A stretch of 64,000 bases of DNA from assembly GCF_016859285.1 (NCBI RefSeq), contig NC_053400.1, forward strand, positions 29,970,001 to 30,034,000. The letters run 5' to 3'. This DNA is from Xiphias gladius. Its lineage: Eukaryota; Chordata; Actinopteri; Istiophoriformes; Xiphiidae. Of this stretch, positions 21,701 to 33,583 are shown one piece after another. The notes beneath the pieces were generated by a model. The model was not told the origin of the DNA. It searched no databases and saw only the letters and a program-made list of their open reading frames with translations. The stretch's first letter is position 1; every line of letters begins with the position of its first letter. The translations under genes and the position numbers were made by a program.

Positions 21701-24700
21701 AAGCATTATGAACCCCCCTAAATTGTGCTACTGTCTAAATGAAGTTTTCTTTCCTTGCCTACACAGCCTTTCACAGAAGCTCTTAACCTTCCTTTCAGGT
21801 TCTGGATCTTTTGACTCTTGACTGCACAAGGTCTGAGGATATTGCAAAACTCAGAAGTCATATTTTGATCTGTCTTCAATCAGAAAGTGTGTTTCTGTGT
21901 TCTGGGAGTATCTTACCGAAAAGCTATGAAGAAGTGGAGCAAGTCATTCATACACTTGTTGCTCTAGAACAAATTCCCCAACATGGTAAGTAACTCCGAG
22001 TACCGCTTACTTTTAAAGAAAATTCTTGTGTTGGTTTTACATCTTGGTTAAAATGTTCTCGGTTTCCTATTTCAGGTATCATCCTACTTGAAGAGCTGAG
22101 TGATTTAATTCTAAACCATGCTAAACTGAGCAGAGAGACTCTCCAGTCACTCTTACGATTCCTCTTGCGATATCTGCACCGGATTGGGGTGATCTTGTGG
22201 TACGAAGACATCGATGTACTGAGTGACAGAGTGTTTATCCAGCCTTCGTTCCTCATCTCAGTGTTCAAGGTCAGCGGTTGCTTTTATTTCCTTTAGAGAA
22301 AATATAGCCATATGATTACAGATCCTACATCTACACCAGGACTTCTAAATTACACTTTATTTTTTTGAAAATACAAAAGAACAAATTCAAGCCAGCTTCC
22401 TTGAAAATACATGAAGCTCTCTGGGACATATAATTATCAGTGTTTTCTTCACAGCTGTTTTTCCCTGCTCATTGGAAATTTTTAAACATTACCACAATAT
22501 TTTATTTTTGAAAAATTTTCAGTGAATTTGTGAAAATAAGTATGAGAAATACAGAATCAAGGAATGCATCTACACCCATTATCTTCATCATGATGTAAGT
22601 GTATCTGGCCTTTTTCTGTCTTTGGCTGATTTGTCCGTCGTGGGGCTTATATGTGGAGCAGGACTGAAGTTCCCATTCATCACAGCTGAGATTCCTGGTC
22701 GCGGTACTTCTAGCTTAATTTGTGCGTTCCAACGGGCACCACTGGCCATGCTGGCGGGTGGGAAGCCAGTTGGGGATCATGCCCTTGTTGTTGCACTAGT
22801 TGGTGACAGCATTGTGTCATGGAGGTAGCACATGTCTGTCTGCAGCCCTCCACATGGCCAACAGTGGAGTGAGCAGTTACCCATGTATGTTTATTTGATT
22901 CACTAACCGTTGTGTCACTCTCCCTGCCTCTTTCTCTAAATACAGAGCATTGTGAGACATGACCTGGTGCAGTGTCTGGAGGGGGTCTCCAGAGACCTTC
23001 TCATGCAGGAGGGGGCTCTGGTGAAACAAAAGTTCACCTGGGTGGATGACCTGAGGTGCAGAGGGACCCTACAAAATGTAGCTTTGCGCATCTTGGTCCG
23101 CAAAGAGTTAGAGAAGCTGGTCGTGGACGATGACGACTTGATCAGAGAGGTGGTGGGAACCAAGCGGGAGGAGGGCATAATATTCACCCTACTGCAGTAT
23201 TTTGAGGTCTGCCTCCCCACTCTTGTTGGCAGCCACCACAACCCCCAAGCACCAGAGTTCATCTCTGGTGTGAAGCAGTGGGAGTCGGCCAGGCAGGCCA
23301 AAAGAGATCCGGATGGAGCCTGTCTCTTCCCCATGTACCTGAAGGACGACCTCATAGTGTGCCACAAGTGGGGTGAGGACAAGCAAGACGACATCAATGT
23401 TCACGTCTACTTCCTTCCTGAGATTCCTCACAGCTTCTACCACAGGTAGCATTGCTTGGGACACGTTTCGTCATTTGACATTTACTGTATCACACTTAAT
23501 GATTACATTTATGGCTGAAATCCATAATCATTAGCATATCGTTACTATACCCATCAGTATGGTGGCATTTGATTTAAAAAAAATGGCACCATGAATACCA
23601 CATTTCATGAATAATATATGTTCACGTTATGAGGTTGGTCAATGCCATTTTCACAGTGTAAATCAACTTAACAAATGTGACACTGCATGGTCTTTAATCA
23701 GTGCTGTAGTTTCAACATAGAGAAAGTTACAAAGAATATTATATCTATATATATATATATTAATCTCTTACAGGGACTGTGTTGGAAGGTGTTTTAGCTT
23801 TAATGTGCTTGACTTAGCCTGTGTGTCGATAATGTGTTTTTTTTTTCGTGTGTTGTTATTATCAGGTATCGTAACAAGGACACATTAATTTTAGACTACG
23901 AGTCTACTGTGTGTACACAAAACAAATGACAGTAATCAATGACAGACAGCAAGTGTGGGTGTTTGCTGACATTCAGTGTTTCTCATCAAAATGCAATTTG
24001 CGGCTCTATCAGAAATGCTGAAATTAGCGAGGATCGAGTTTTTTGGTTCCTTTAACACCGGGTACCTGCCGACACAGAGCCCGGTCCCATACTTATATGT
24101 ACTTCAATGTTGCTGCCTGATCCAAATACTGAAGGTCCTGGTTTGAAAATATTTAGTTTATAGGCTTAAATTATTGCTATGAATGCAGCTCCCGAAACTG
24201 ACCTGTGTTATCAGCTAGGAAGATGATGTCTCACTCCGTCGGATGCATTGGACCTACAGAAACAATGGTCCGTTCACAGTTGTACCGCGGTGTTACAAAG
24301 TGGAGGCTCCTCCCTCACTTGTTCTGCAGCTACCAGGCTACCCCTCCACACTCTCAACTAAGGCCTCACAGCTAAAGTTTACTTCGCCGCTTTAACTGTT
24401 GTATCGAAAAATACAATTTCAATAAGCTTCTGATCCTTCTGACACCAATAAATGTCAGTATCCACTGTGTGTAACCATCAGAGGGATCATCAAGATGTGC
24501 TCCCTGTACACGACCTACTGGCTGGGGAGAGAGCGGAGTCTCTTCTGCTCTGGGAACAGGCTGGTTCTGGTGAGACAAAGGAATAAGGATGAAGATCCTT
24601 TCATTGAGATACGCTGCAGGAGACCTGAGAAGAATGAGGGTAAAATTCTCCGATCGCCCTTTCATAATGAGACCAAATGCCCTGCAGAGCCACAGCACAG

Positions 24701-25568
24701 ACAGCGGTTTTTCTCTCCTCAGAGTTTAGGCCCCTGTGGGATCTGGTCCTGGCGGTGATGTCCAAGCTGCTTGTGCTGTCCAGACAGTGGCCGGGACTGA
24801 CTCAGCAGGTGCACACACCCTGTCCGGAGCGAGGCTGTCCACACTTCTTTACCTGGAGGGACTGGCAGGAGCTCAGCAACACTAACTTGTACAACCTGTA
24901 AGTGTTGCATCAGTTAGCACCAGACTCATTTTGTCTTCTACTTGGTCTTTGGTTGACATTGCTCTCTAATTTCTATCGTCATACATTGTTTTTTTTTGTT
25001 TTTTTTCAAAAATTCTTTCTAAAGGGGATACATATTAAAATGCTGAAAATATATCTGTACAGGGAATATGGAGGTCTCTGAAAAACATTCATGTACGATA
25101 AACTTTTAATGAAAACTGTCCAATTCATGCCCACCTGCCATCAATGTTAATTACTTTCTGTAGGCTCCAACCCCCACTAAGATCACAGCGTTGTCTCTGT
25201 TGAGAAATACGAATGTGATTCTACTGAGGCCTCAATGCAAACAGTTGCGAACAGGTAGCATTTATGACCGTAGATCGACTTGTGTCTCAAGCAAAGACGA
25301 CATACTGCCACTTTTCATACGCTGGCTTTTTTTGTCCCTTTTTTTTTTTGTCTTTTTTTTTTTTTTAACAGCGTGAAGGAAGAGAAATTAGTTTGCCAGG
25401 GAGGCCACACACGGCGGACGGAGCTGATTTTTCCAAAGGGTAAATAAATGTCTGTGTGAATATGTTAAGGGGGAAAAATACAAAAAAGGGTGTTTGCTTT
25501 GAGTTTTGTTTCTAATTAACCCACAATGTGTTTTCACTTTAGATCCCGCTTTGCAGGGAAGGAGTTAG
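18710..25568 (+). CDS. MFHAS1-family ROCO protein (LRR-Roc-COR), ten exons
   Basis: Ten exons join in frame to 828 residues. MFHAS1 is a cytoplasmic LRR/GTPase scaffold linked to innate immune and MAPK signalling. Leucine-rich repeats span about residues 10-170 (for example LTELNLSRNKI, ITYLDLSRNRL). The Roc GTPase follows: P-loop GSSMAGKST at 219-227, G3 motif DFAGQ at 265-269, and THCD at 328-331 in the place of the NKxD guanine-specificity motif. A COR-like region covers about 390-690. The tail (QWPGL..VH..CPERGCPHFF, then CQGGHTRRTELIFPKG) matches the C-terminal pattern of vertebrate MFHAS1, and there is no kinase domain as in LRRK. The protein is shorter than human MFHAS1 (about 1050 residues), with fewer LRRs. 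Vertebrate MFHAS1 coding sequence is mostly in one exon, so this is a divergent, intron-containing relative; no exact symbol is assigned. Confidence 0.85.
19888..20752 (+). CDS. MFHAS1-like exon 2 (LRRs and start of Roc)
   Basis: The acceptor is acgcag at 19882-19887 and the donor AG/gtgagc. Encodes residues 6-293: all recognisable LRRs, the P-loop and the DFAGQ motif. The frame is open further upstream, but the LRR-like WDLSGQKLRSLPQDLL begins right after this acceptor. Confidence 0.85.
20790..20965 (+). repeat. Dispersed teleost repeat in MFHAS1-like intron 2
   Basis: Starts 'acagtggttcccaatctttttggc' and continues through 'cacatgctgaaccctgaccc', a block order I recognise as a widespread fish repeat. 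It is non-coding and may extend toward 21150. Confidence 0.55.
21235..21532 (+). CDS. MFHAS1-like exon 3 (Roc C-terminal half)
   Basis: Acceptor caatcag, donor AAG/gtaata, phase 2 to 0. Encodes about residues 294-393, including VVLLVGTHCDQC and a charged helical stretch. Confidence 0.88.
21799..21985 (+). CDS. MFHAS1-like exon 4
   Basis: Acceptor cctttcag, donor CATG/gtaagt. Encodes VLDLLTLDCTR and the helix leading into the COR region. Confidence 0.88.
22076..22269 (+). CDS. MFHAS1-like exon 5 (COR)
   Basis: Acceptor tatttcag, donor TTCAAG/gtcagc. LLRFLLRYLHRIGVILWY is the typical winged-helix-like COR segment (compare 'LSYLHESGKLLYF' in MFHAS1), followed by the hydrophobic strand VFIQPSFLISVFK. 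Confidence 0.88.
22946..23445 (+). CDS. MFHAS1-like exon 6 (COR)
   Basis: Acceptor aaatacag, donor CACAG/gtagca. The longest exon after exon 2 (500 nt), encoding about residues 521-687: a helical domain, TLLQYFEVCLPT, and CLFPMYLKDDL. Confidence 0.9.
23741..23761. repeat. (AT)n tract in MFHAS1-like intron 6
   Basis: Alternating AT run of about 20 bases. Confidence 0.85.
24482..24639 (+). CDS. MFHAS1-like exon 7
   Basis: Acceptor accatcag, donor GAGG/gtaaaa. Encodes MCSLYTTYWLGRERSLFCSG and a beta-rich stretch. Confidence 0.82.
24723..24897 (+). CDS. MFHAS1-like exon 8
   Basis: Acceptor tctcctcag, donor CCT/gtaagt. Encodes the QWPGL..VH..CPERGCPHFF segment diagnostic of the MFHAS1 tail. Confidence 0.87.
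25372..25439 (+). CDS. MFHAS1-like exon 9
   Basis: Acceptor with a long T tract and aacag, donor AAAGG/gtaaat. Encodes VKEEKLVCQGGHTRRTEL. Confidence 0.82.
25543..25568 (+). CDS. MFHAS1-like exon 10 (terminal)
   Basis: Acceptor cactttag. Encodes DPALQGRS and the TAG stop at 25566-25568. The full reading frame closes without a shift. Confidence 0.75.
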
Positions 25569-25738
25569 ATGAAAATAACCTGAGCAGTGAGAGACACAGC
25601 ACCACGAAGGCCGCCGAATCCCAATGTTCACCCTTCAACCGCCGAGATGTCACGCAGCAACAGAAGTTTAAAAGCGGTTTCTTTAAATGAAAACTGAAGT
25701 TTTATAAGGGCCTGTATATTGCGATTGCTGTGAAAACA

Positions 25739-25744
25739 AATAAA
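25739..25744 (+). terminator. Candidate polyadenylation signal of the MFHAS1-like gene
   Basis: AATAAA followed by 'tgtgatt' GT-rich sequence, 170 bases after the stop codon. Confidence 0.6.
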
Positions 25745-26639
25745 TGTGATTAGAGTTTACACGGCGGCGTGATTGTTTTCTCGTTATGGTGTCACAGAGA
25801 GTGCTGCTTGTGTTTGATTGCACCAGTAATATGATCATCACAAAAGAAAAGAGCACTGTGACCAGGAATTCAAAAAACATCCTGGAATGCCACTTTTTCG
25901 CTTTCACTGTATCGGCTCAACAAATCACATGTATCCCTTTTCCTTTTCTGTCTTTTGCGTTGCCTTCAAGCGCTGTCAAAAATGTCCCAATTGGGACCTG
26001 ACTCCGCATCGACTCATTTTACTGATGGAGAATCAGTCAAATGAGCGGGATGTCTGATTTTTTTCCAAAATGTGTGCTTCTGTTTCTCCTCCGTTACTCC
26101 TCGTCACCGTACCTCACCGGGGACGGACTGTGTGACCCAAGTGAGAGAAATGAGGGGAGAGCTGCGGGGACTGGGATGCGTAAGGGGAACTGGGACCAGT
26201 GAATGGACAGGTCGGGACAAACCAAACGGACAGACAAATGCCTTCCCTCAGCCGAGGGAGGCACTGACAGTGTCAGCACTGCGCTGCGGTGTTCGAGTTT
26301 CAGTGATTTCGGCTACCGCCACAAATCCAGGTTGACTGTTCACGTGTCGCTGTGTTTATATGGACATATAAGAAGTCTTTGCTGGTATGTGATGCTTTGA
26401 TATTGCCTTTTTAATTACTGGAGCATTTCTTTGACAGGAGCCTATGAGAAAGAATGAAAGACAGAAAGAAAGAAAGAGGAGAGACAGCGTGGGGGGAGAA
26501 CAGGAAAAAGAGAAGAAAGACCAACAGGATGTAGACTGGTGGGGAAAAAAATGAGAAATGAAGAAAAAAATTCTGCTCTTAAAATGTCTGTGTCATCAAA
26601 TCTCAGACTTCCTGTAAACACAATATGCAGCGTTTCTGT

Positions 26640-27045
26640 GTCAAGTATCGCCCTCTGCTGGTGTCTCTCTGTCTGCCGCGACACCTTAACGGTCTCGGGT
26701 TCCCGCCGAGGGACGGGGGACACCGTCTCCAGTGTGGGGGTTTTTTCCGTTTGTCTCACAGCGGCAAAAGACGAATCCAGGAGCCGTCACCCTCGACGCC
26801 CCCGCCGGCGTGTAGCTCTCCGTGACAAAATGACACCGGCCAGGCAGATTTGACAAAGCGACATACTGGGCCGGAGGATTCCGACGGGTCCGGTCTGACG
26901 CTGGCCGCCGACACACACCTGGCCGCCGTCCGCACGTCTGTTGTCCGGGTCTGCGTTTCTCATCCAGCCCCGAGCCCTCTCCTCTCTGTGGGAGCTCCGG
27001 GTGCCTTCGCGGTCGCCTCGTAAACTCCAACTTTTGCAGGTAGTC
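26640..27045. promoter_or_regulatory. Orphan CpG-rich block
   Basis: CpG dinucleotides are dense here compared with flanks, where they are scarce, as in a CpG-island promoter. No attached gene is evident: open frames on both strands are arginine/proline-rich translations of GC-rich DNA. A gcag/gtagtc donor-like site ends the block on the + strand, so it might be a 5' UTR exon of an unseen transcript. It starts with a CTCF-like motif (26649-26663). Confidence 0.4.
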
Positions 27046-29984
27046 GCAATTTAGCTTTGAGTCAGAAGAAATGACCCCCCCCGTAAAAAAAAAAACAAAA
27101 AAACAAAGTTTTCATAGAGGAGGGTGCTTTATTCTGCAAACTGACATTCTCTCCAAATGTTAGCTGATCGTGAACTAAGAAAAACAGCCGTGTTTTAGGC
27201 TTCGCGACGATGCGTTTTTCAAAGGTCTTTTTTAGTAGACGTTTTGTTAAGAAGCATTTAATCCTTCGGTTTTATTTAAATTTAAAAGTGTGACAGTTAA
27301 AACAGACAGATACAGACAGTTTTATAAAGGTACAGCTAGGATGACATGTCTCTTCTCGATTGAGGAGTTTTGTCTAATATGCAAAGGATGGCAGACCAAG
27401 AAAACCCACTCCCGTTTTTTTCAGTCTATCTTTACCTCCAAAAATGTGAACTAAAACGTCACTAAGTAGGAAAAAAAAAAAAAACCAAAACAAAACATCA
27501 ATGTCATTGTTATTTGACATCCAGGGCCATCACTTCTCATTTATTCTCTTCTCTTTTATTTTCACAACTTTAGTCTTCGTTTTACAGTCTTGGGTATTGT
27601 TCCTATTGGTACTAACATTTCTGACAGCACTTCAGCAATCGCTGAAATGAGTCGATGGGTCGATGTAGCCTGCCGGGGTTGGAAACACACCCCACGTTTA
27701 AACTTTCACGGTGAGATGAGGGTTTTTTTTGGCCAAAAATGACTTTGAAGAAAAAAAAAAAAAAAATCGCTACTAAAGCCACTCAGGAGGCTCAAAGGTT
27801 TTGTTAAAATGGATTAAACAGTGACAAAGCGTAACTGACACCAAAAGGTTACTACTTAAAATGCATCTAGAAAAAACTACAGGAGTGGTAGGATAATGAC
27901 GATGAAAACATGAACATTAAATTCATAAAATCGGTGCTAGGCTCCGCACAAGGACTCTTAATTAGGCTGAAAAACGGGTAAGGTATGGTTACCTACACCC
28001 GAGAGTTCCACTCTGGCACTTACAAAGACAGCCTGGCCCTATGCGCGGGTCTTTTTTTTTTTTTACCAGACCAGGAAGTGCTACAATGGGTAAGAACAAT
28101 GGTAAATTACAGAAAAAAAAAAAAAAAAAAAAAGAAATGTTTTTCTGTAACTTGCAAACAGTTCTTATTTGGTGGTTGCAAATATAGTTCAAGGGATTGT
28201 TCAGTGTTAAAATGTCAAGACTTTAATCAGCTGAGTCTTTAAACTTCACACATACAAGTTAAGACACAACTGAAACATTGAATTCGAACTGCCTGTTATA
28301 AATGCCTGTCACATTTTGAAGAGCTACGCGTCCTGGTGCAGATTAAACAATCGTTTTAATTAACGGCAAACATTGGGTTTTGCCTCCAGAAAAGGTCACA
28401 ACTTTTCTGATTATCTCACAAACTCGTGTTCTTTGACCTGACAGCAGACTCTAATGTCACTACATCCCTGCTGGCGAGTGAAACGTTGTCATAACCATTA
28501 GGAGTGATGGAAAATCCTACCAAAGATTAAAGTTGGAAGATGAGTTGTTAGAGAGAGAGAGAGCCAAAAAAAGAAATGCCAACAACCGTGGACCAGGCAG
28601 TGGGCACACAGGACTTATTTTAAGCCGTAATTCAAATACCTTACGCCTGGAAGAGATTAATATGAAATGATACACTAGACAGGAAGAGTGTTTCCGTTTG
28701 ATGCAGCCTTTAAAAACACTGTATTTTGTGTGGGTTAACACTTCACCCAGTTTAGCATCATAGCCAACCTCATGCTGTACAGCAGAACCTTGTTCAAACC
28801 CACATCTTCTCCTTTTTTTTTTCTTTTTTTAATGGGAGATTTCCGAGGTTTCCAAAGATGATGCGTCGCTGAAATCTGGGGGGAAACGTGCATAAAATGA
28901 TGCACAAGGCATCTGGAAGGTTCCAAGGTTTGATGGAGTGGTGCAGCTATTATTACATCTTGGGTGTGAACATTTCCCTCACTGTAAACCTTATGGCTTC
29001 AGTGACGATCTAGAATAAGCTCTTACAGAACATATAATGGTAAACCGTGCGTAAAATACAATTGAACAATCTTTGAGCTACTTAAGGCGAACGCTGTTAC
29101 GGGGTTAAAAATAATAGCCTCCATCTCCACCCATATCATATCACATTTTGGCAGCAAGTGACTTAAACATAATACATATAACATCTTCTCCAAATATACA
29201 AACAACAATGAATACATTTAATAAAATAAGGCAAACTTTAAATACCACGTTGTACAAAAGAAAAAAAAAAAGTGTTATTCATAAAAATGAAGCATGACAT
29301 CAGATAAAAACACTAAAAGTTAATATGACTTCTTGTGATGCTGGCTTCCAAAAACCATGATTAAAAACAAAAACCCTGTTTCCGCCTCAGTACAGTTACG
29401 ACATGCAGATTTATCTGAGGGATTACGCCTCATACAAGGAGTAGAAAAAAAAAAAACTGCGTGTCCCACATTCACCCATGCCTCCTCTTTCCATTTCCTC
29501 TAATGTTTTTTTTTTTTTTTTTAAATGTCTGCTTTTAAAAATTGTATCTTATGTGATCTGGTAAGCTGCTCCAAGCTGTGGCCCCCCCACACACAATGAA
29601 ATGATTTGGATTCCAAAAAGAGCCACATCTATGAATTTTGACTGAGTTGTGACTGCGAATAGCTGCAAAACACTGCAAATATTCTACTGCCTTGCCATTT
29701 AAGCGTTCATACACATGACCTGCTGGTAGATACTCAACCCTATAAGTAATGTTTACTTTTAATAATAATTTTAATTGATTTTTTTTTTTTTTTTACAATT
29801 TCAAATATTCTTTTATTGTAAGCCTGGCTAATTTAACATTTTAACATATCACCTTAACCGTTGTACAGTCTCTGAGGGGGCCTGTTGTTAATGAGAAGGA
29901 CCAATAAATGACATGCACGGGCACGCCAAAGTAGAACAAATGTTCTTAATTACCAATATAATTTAATCATCCTCGCTCGGTTCG
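27046..29984. other. Intergenic stretch before mapk8ip1
   Basis: AT-rich DNA with many poly-A and poly-T runs (for example 27747-27766, 28112-28132, 29507-29522 and 29781-29795). No open frame above 85 codons and no splice-supported exon seen. Confidence 0.5.
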
Positions 29985-30420
29985 ACTGAATTGCCATTTT
30001 TCCCCGCAGTCCGCAAAGGCAGCGCGCTATCGCAGCATCGCCGGACCTCTTCAGGTGTCTCTGCCGGGCGGCTGCACAGCGGAGCCAATGGGGGAGTGAC
30101 AACGGGGCGGCATGGCGGACCGAGAGAAAAGGAAAGCCAGCCCGCCTTCTGGCCGCAGCGTCCAGGTGAACTCCCCGGCCAGCTTCAGGTAAGAGGTCCG
30201 GCGGAGGGGAGCCCTGGGGAGCGGGGCGGGGAGCGGGGCGGGGCGGGGCAGGCAGGGCGACCGAACGAGCGGCGAGCCTCCGCGGGCCCCCGCGGAGCTG
30301 GAGGTGCTGATGCCCGGCTGCGCGGTGTCGCCGCAGCCGCGCTTGGCCCCGCTCGGCTTTGCGGGTCGAAGTCGCGGTGTGTTGTGGAGTGGCATGTTCT
30401 GTGCTTGGGCGTGTCTGCTC
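29985..30420 (+). promoter_or_regulatory. mapk8ip1: CpG island promoter of mapk8ip1 (upstream promoter)
   Basis: A sharp rise in GC and CpG around exon 1. Immediately after the exon 1 donor come repeated GGGGCGG boxes (about 30219-30249), typical Sp1/KLF sites. No TATA box is apparent, as usual for CpG-island promoters. The transcription start is not determined. Confidence 0.75.
30112..30188 (+). CDS. mapk8ip1: mapk8ip1 exon 1a (upstream first exon)
   Basis: ATG in context gcggcATGG, 25 codons plus AG, donor AG/gtaaga, phase 2. The start MADRE and end SPASFR parallel mammalian JIP1 (MAERE...SPPNFR). The final Arg is completed by the first base of exon 2. Confidence 0.92.
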
Positions 30421-33400
30421 CCGGAGGACCCGAGACGAGCCGCGTCCTCCCAGAATCTAGTAGAACCGTGCATTTTAAAATATTTCGCGTACTTTTTGTT
30501 GATCTCTCCCGACTAGAAATGCTCGTAGCCGCCGTATAGCGGCTTTATCGGTTCCAGCCCCTAATGATGACTTTATAGCGGCCTTGCTTCCTGCTTTATG
30601 GTCATTTTTTTTTTTACCTACATCAAAAGGCTCCTAATGAGGGGCAGTGTCCCCCTCCAACTGCCTAGATTTTTAAATTTTTTTTATTTATTATTATTAT
30701 TTTTAGTGTTGTGATATCCACACAGCCACTCGTTGCAATCCAGCCGGTGACCTGGTGTGTTTGTGGCGTACATTGGGGATTTTCATCAGCAGTACTCGAA
30801 CAGCATATTAATCTCCGGTCACTGCAACTGAGGCTAGTGGTGGGTTTCGGTTTCTGCAGGACCCACTGGTGAGTTTGGGTTGTGGTGCCGTGGTAGTGCC
30901 CTGCCTCCTCGCCACTTCAAAGTTGAGCGGAAATCTTTTGTAATGACATTCTTGCAATAATATTTTTTTTGACAGGGCAACTTAGACCCGGTTTGCAAAC
31001 AAGTAAATCAATGTCATAGCTACTGTTTTGCAGCCTTGTGTTTTTTTTGTTTTTTTTTTGTAGAATAGAAACTGCATATTCGTCCAATAAATGTATGGTT
31101 TTGAATGTATAATTTGGTGGCTATACGGTTCCCAGTCTGGCCACAGAAGTGATTCATGGAAAATATTCACATTCCGTTAGTTGGAGGTAATTAATTCAGT
31201 AAAATTTCAACTATTTGCTGATTATAGTTGAGCATTTACTGCTTATATCTGTTTCATTTGAGCCCAATTTAAATCTCTTTTGGCAGTTTGGAGAAACACT
31301 TTGGGCTCCAGGAACGTGAGATGGGAATGAGTAAAAACAAAAATGACTCTGTAGGTTAGTTGATGTTATAGTGTTGTAGAGACACACACACACACACTCA
31401 GAGACCCTTACAATGGTGCCTGAGGAGGAGCTACGATTCGTCAGTGGCATTGCTGAGCGGTTGGAGACCTGTGATCAATATTCCCCAGTGAGACAATAAC
31501 AGACGACACAAAACACACGCAGGCCCACGCACCCCTCAGGCTGAGTCTGTCTCCGTCTCGCTAGCTGAGCCGCGAACAGGCAGACTCCACGACCGTCTTT
31601 TATTCAGAGCTTCATCACAGTGGCATCAGAGCTGCTCCAGCAGCGTTTGATTTATCTGACGGAGAAACATATGAATAAAACTTTAAAAAAAAAAGAACCT
31701 CAGAGTTGCACGCAGAGACAGAAATCGAGCTGTCGGTGGGGGTGGGGGGAGGCAGTTTCAGTAGCACGATGAATTAAACATACGTTTATGATCCAAATCC
31801 AAACTAAAGTGTTGTATCATCACCAAAATTCAAAAACACAAAACGTGAAACTTTGCAACTGGAGCTTCTTAATCAGAGCCGATAATGTTACTGTCAAACG
31901 ATACAGATTTCCAAAGAAAGTCAAAAATGCTGTCAGCTGTTTGAAAGACGGACAATTAAGAAAATAAGCAATTCCTTGTTTTAAATCAGGGCTCATGGTT
32001 TAAACTTTCATGTTTTTTCTCATCACGTGTTACTGGAGACTGAGACTGTATTGATTTGATATTTCAGAGTTGTGGTTGACCAGAGAAAGGAAGCCAGATA
32101 ATCCACGACCTCCGGTTTGGCCCAGTCCCAGCGCAGCCATATGTTGGCATGTTTTCCTCCGTCACCCTCCCCGCCCGTGGCCAAAATCCTCCGTCTCTCC
32201 CGAACCTCCTGCTGTTTGAGAACAGACAGTTGATCTGCGAAGCTCTTTGTGTGGAGATATTCACTGACCGAGATGCCGGAGCAGCTCCCCGTCAAATCTA
32301 GAGTCAGTCCGCGGTTTCTTTGGCTCTTTAAATGCGACCCCATTTTGAGCCATCTGACATTTTCAGAACTCATCAGTAGAGACTTAACAGGTCGTCGTTT
32401 GAGTCAAACGTATTTCTGTGTTGTTTTTAGCAGTCTGAAGGTAAGAAAAAAAAGAGATTTTACAGAACAGATGTGGTTTTTTTCATCTAAAGCAAAGACA
32501 CCCATTATATTTTATACAACAAAGATATCAATATTTCATTTAGAGAAACCTCTGTTGACCTCGTCTGTATGTCAAGCAATCCCTGAGGATTTTCAAAGGT
32601 TGGAAACTCTGATTTAGTCCCTTTCTTCTCACTCAAACAAGCTCCATCAAATAAAATTAAACACATTAATGCCGCCAAAGATTCAATGTACAGCTCTAAA
32701 AAGCAGAAAATGACAGATTTCTATGAACAGCTCATGTAGATACAGCTCAAGTTGTTTTGTTTTTTTCAGCAAAAAAACATCCATAACTTCGTGACCTCAA
32801 AGCTTCATCTTTGAGTGGACCCGGGACCGTGTCCCATTCCACGGCGTTAAGACGCCGAAACCGGCTATGATAGAGCGTGAACACAGCGGCGGCAAGACAA
32901 ACAGCACCCAGCGTGTGTGCAGTTAATGATATTCACACAGAGCTAAAAATGCTGCTTTAATGGCACTTCTCGGGTTCGTCACATCTTCAAAGGGCTGCTG
33001 TTGGCTGAAAACGGGCATTTGAGCATCAGTTTTGTGTTCATGCTGGAAACGAAGCCAGCGGATCATCACTGGCGATCAGAACACTATAGGACGTCACACA
33101 ATACCGCATGCAAAAATCGTGAATGGAAAGCTGCGACGCAGGCCTAAACCGATCAGCGTCACCAATTTCACCGTGCAGCTATCCTATGACATTTAAAACG
33201 AGATCGGGACTGGGTATCGGCAGATGTTCAGCGTTAAAGTGCTCAGATTATGATGTGGAGAAAAAAACACTCAATCGGGACATCCCTGCTGTAAGCCTTT
33301 CTCTGCAAGCGGTAGTTCAGTAGCTTGAGAGCTAAGTTGCTGTGTTTCGGTGGTTCATGCTAATTTCATTGGAGCCGAGCTCGACGGATGAGGGCTGACT

Positions 33401-33525
33401 TTGCCCATCTTATGTCATACATTTAGGTGAACTGTGCCTTTTTTAATTTCTCCCACACTGCATTGATCATCTGTGGCACGAGAGGGCGCAGCGGGGGATT
33501 CTTTCACATTAACACAGTAGTTATA

Positions 33526-33583
<58 letters not shown>

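Noticed and set aside
26203..26825. Resemblance to decayed C2H2 zinc fingers (RHKSRLTVH, FFRLSHSGK)
   Set aside because: Cys and His spacing does not fit the finger pattern, the pieces are in different frames and no linker (TGEKP) is present.
29991..30539. 182-codon + strand frame over the CpG island
   Set aside because: GC-rich DNA lacks stops; the real coding exon is 30112-30188 in another phase, defined by ATG, donor and homology.
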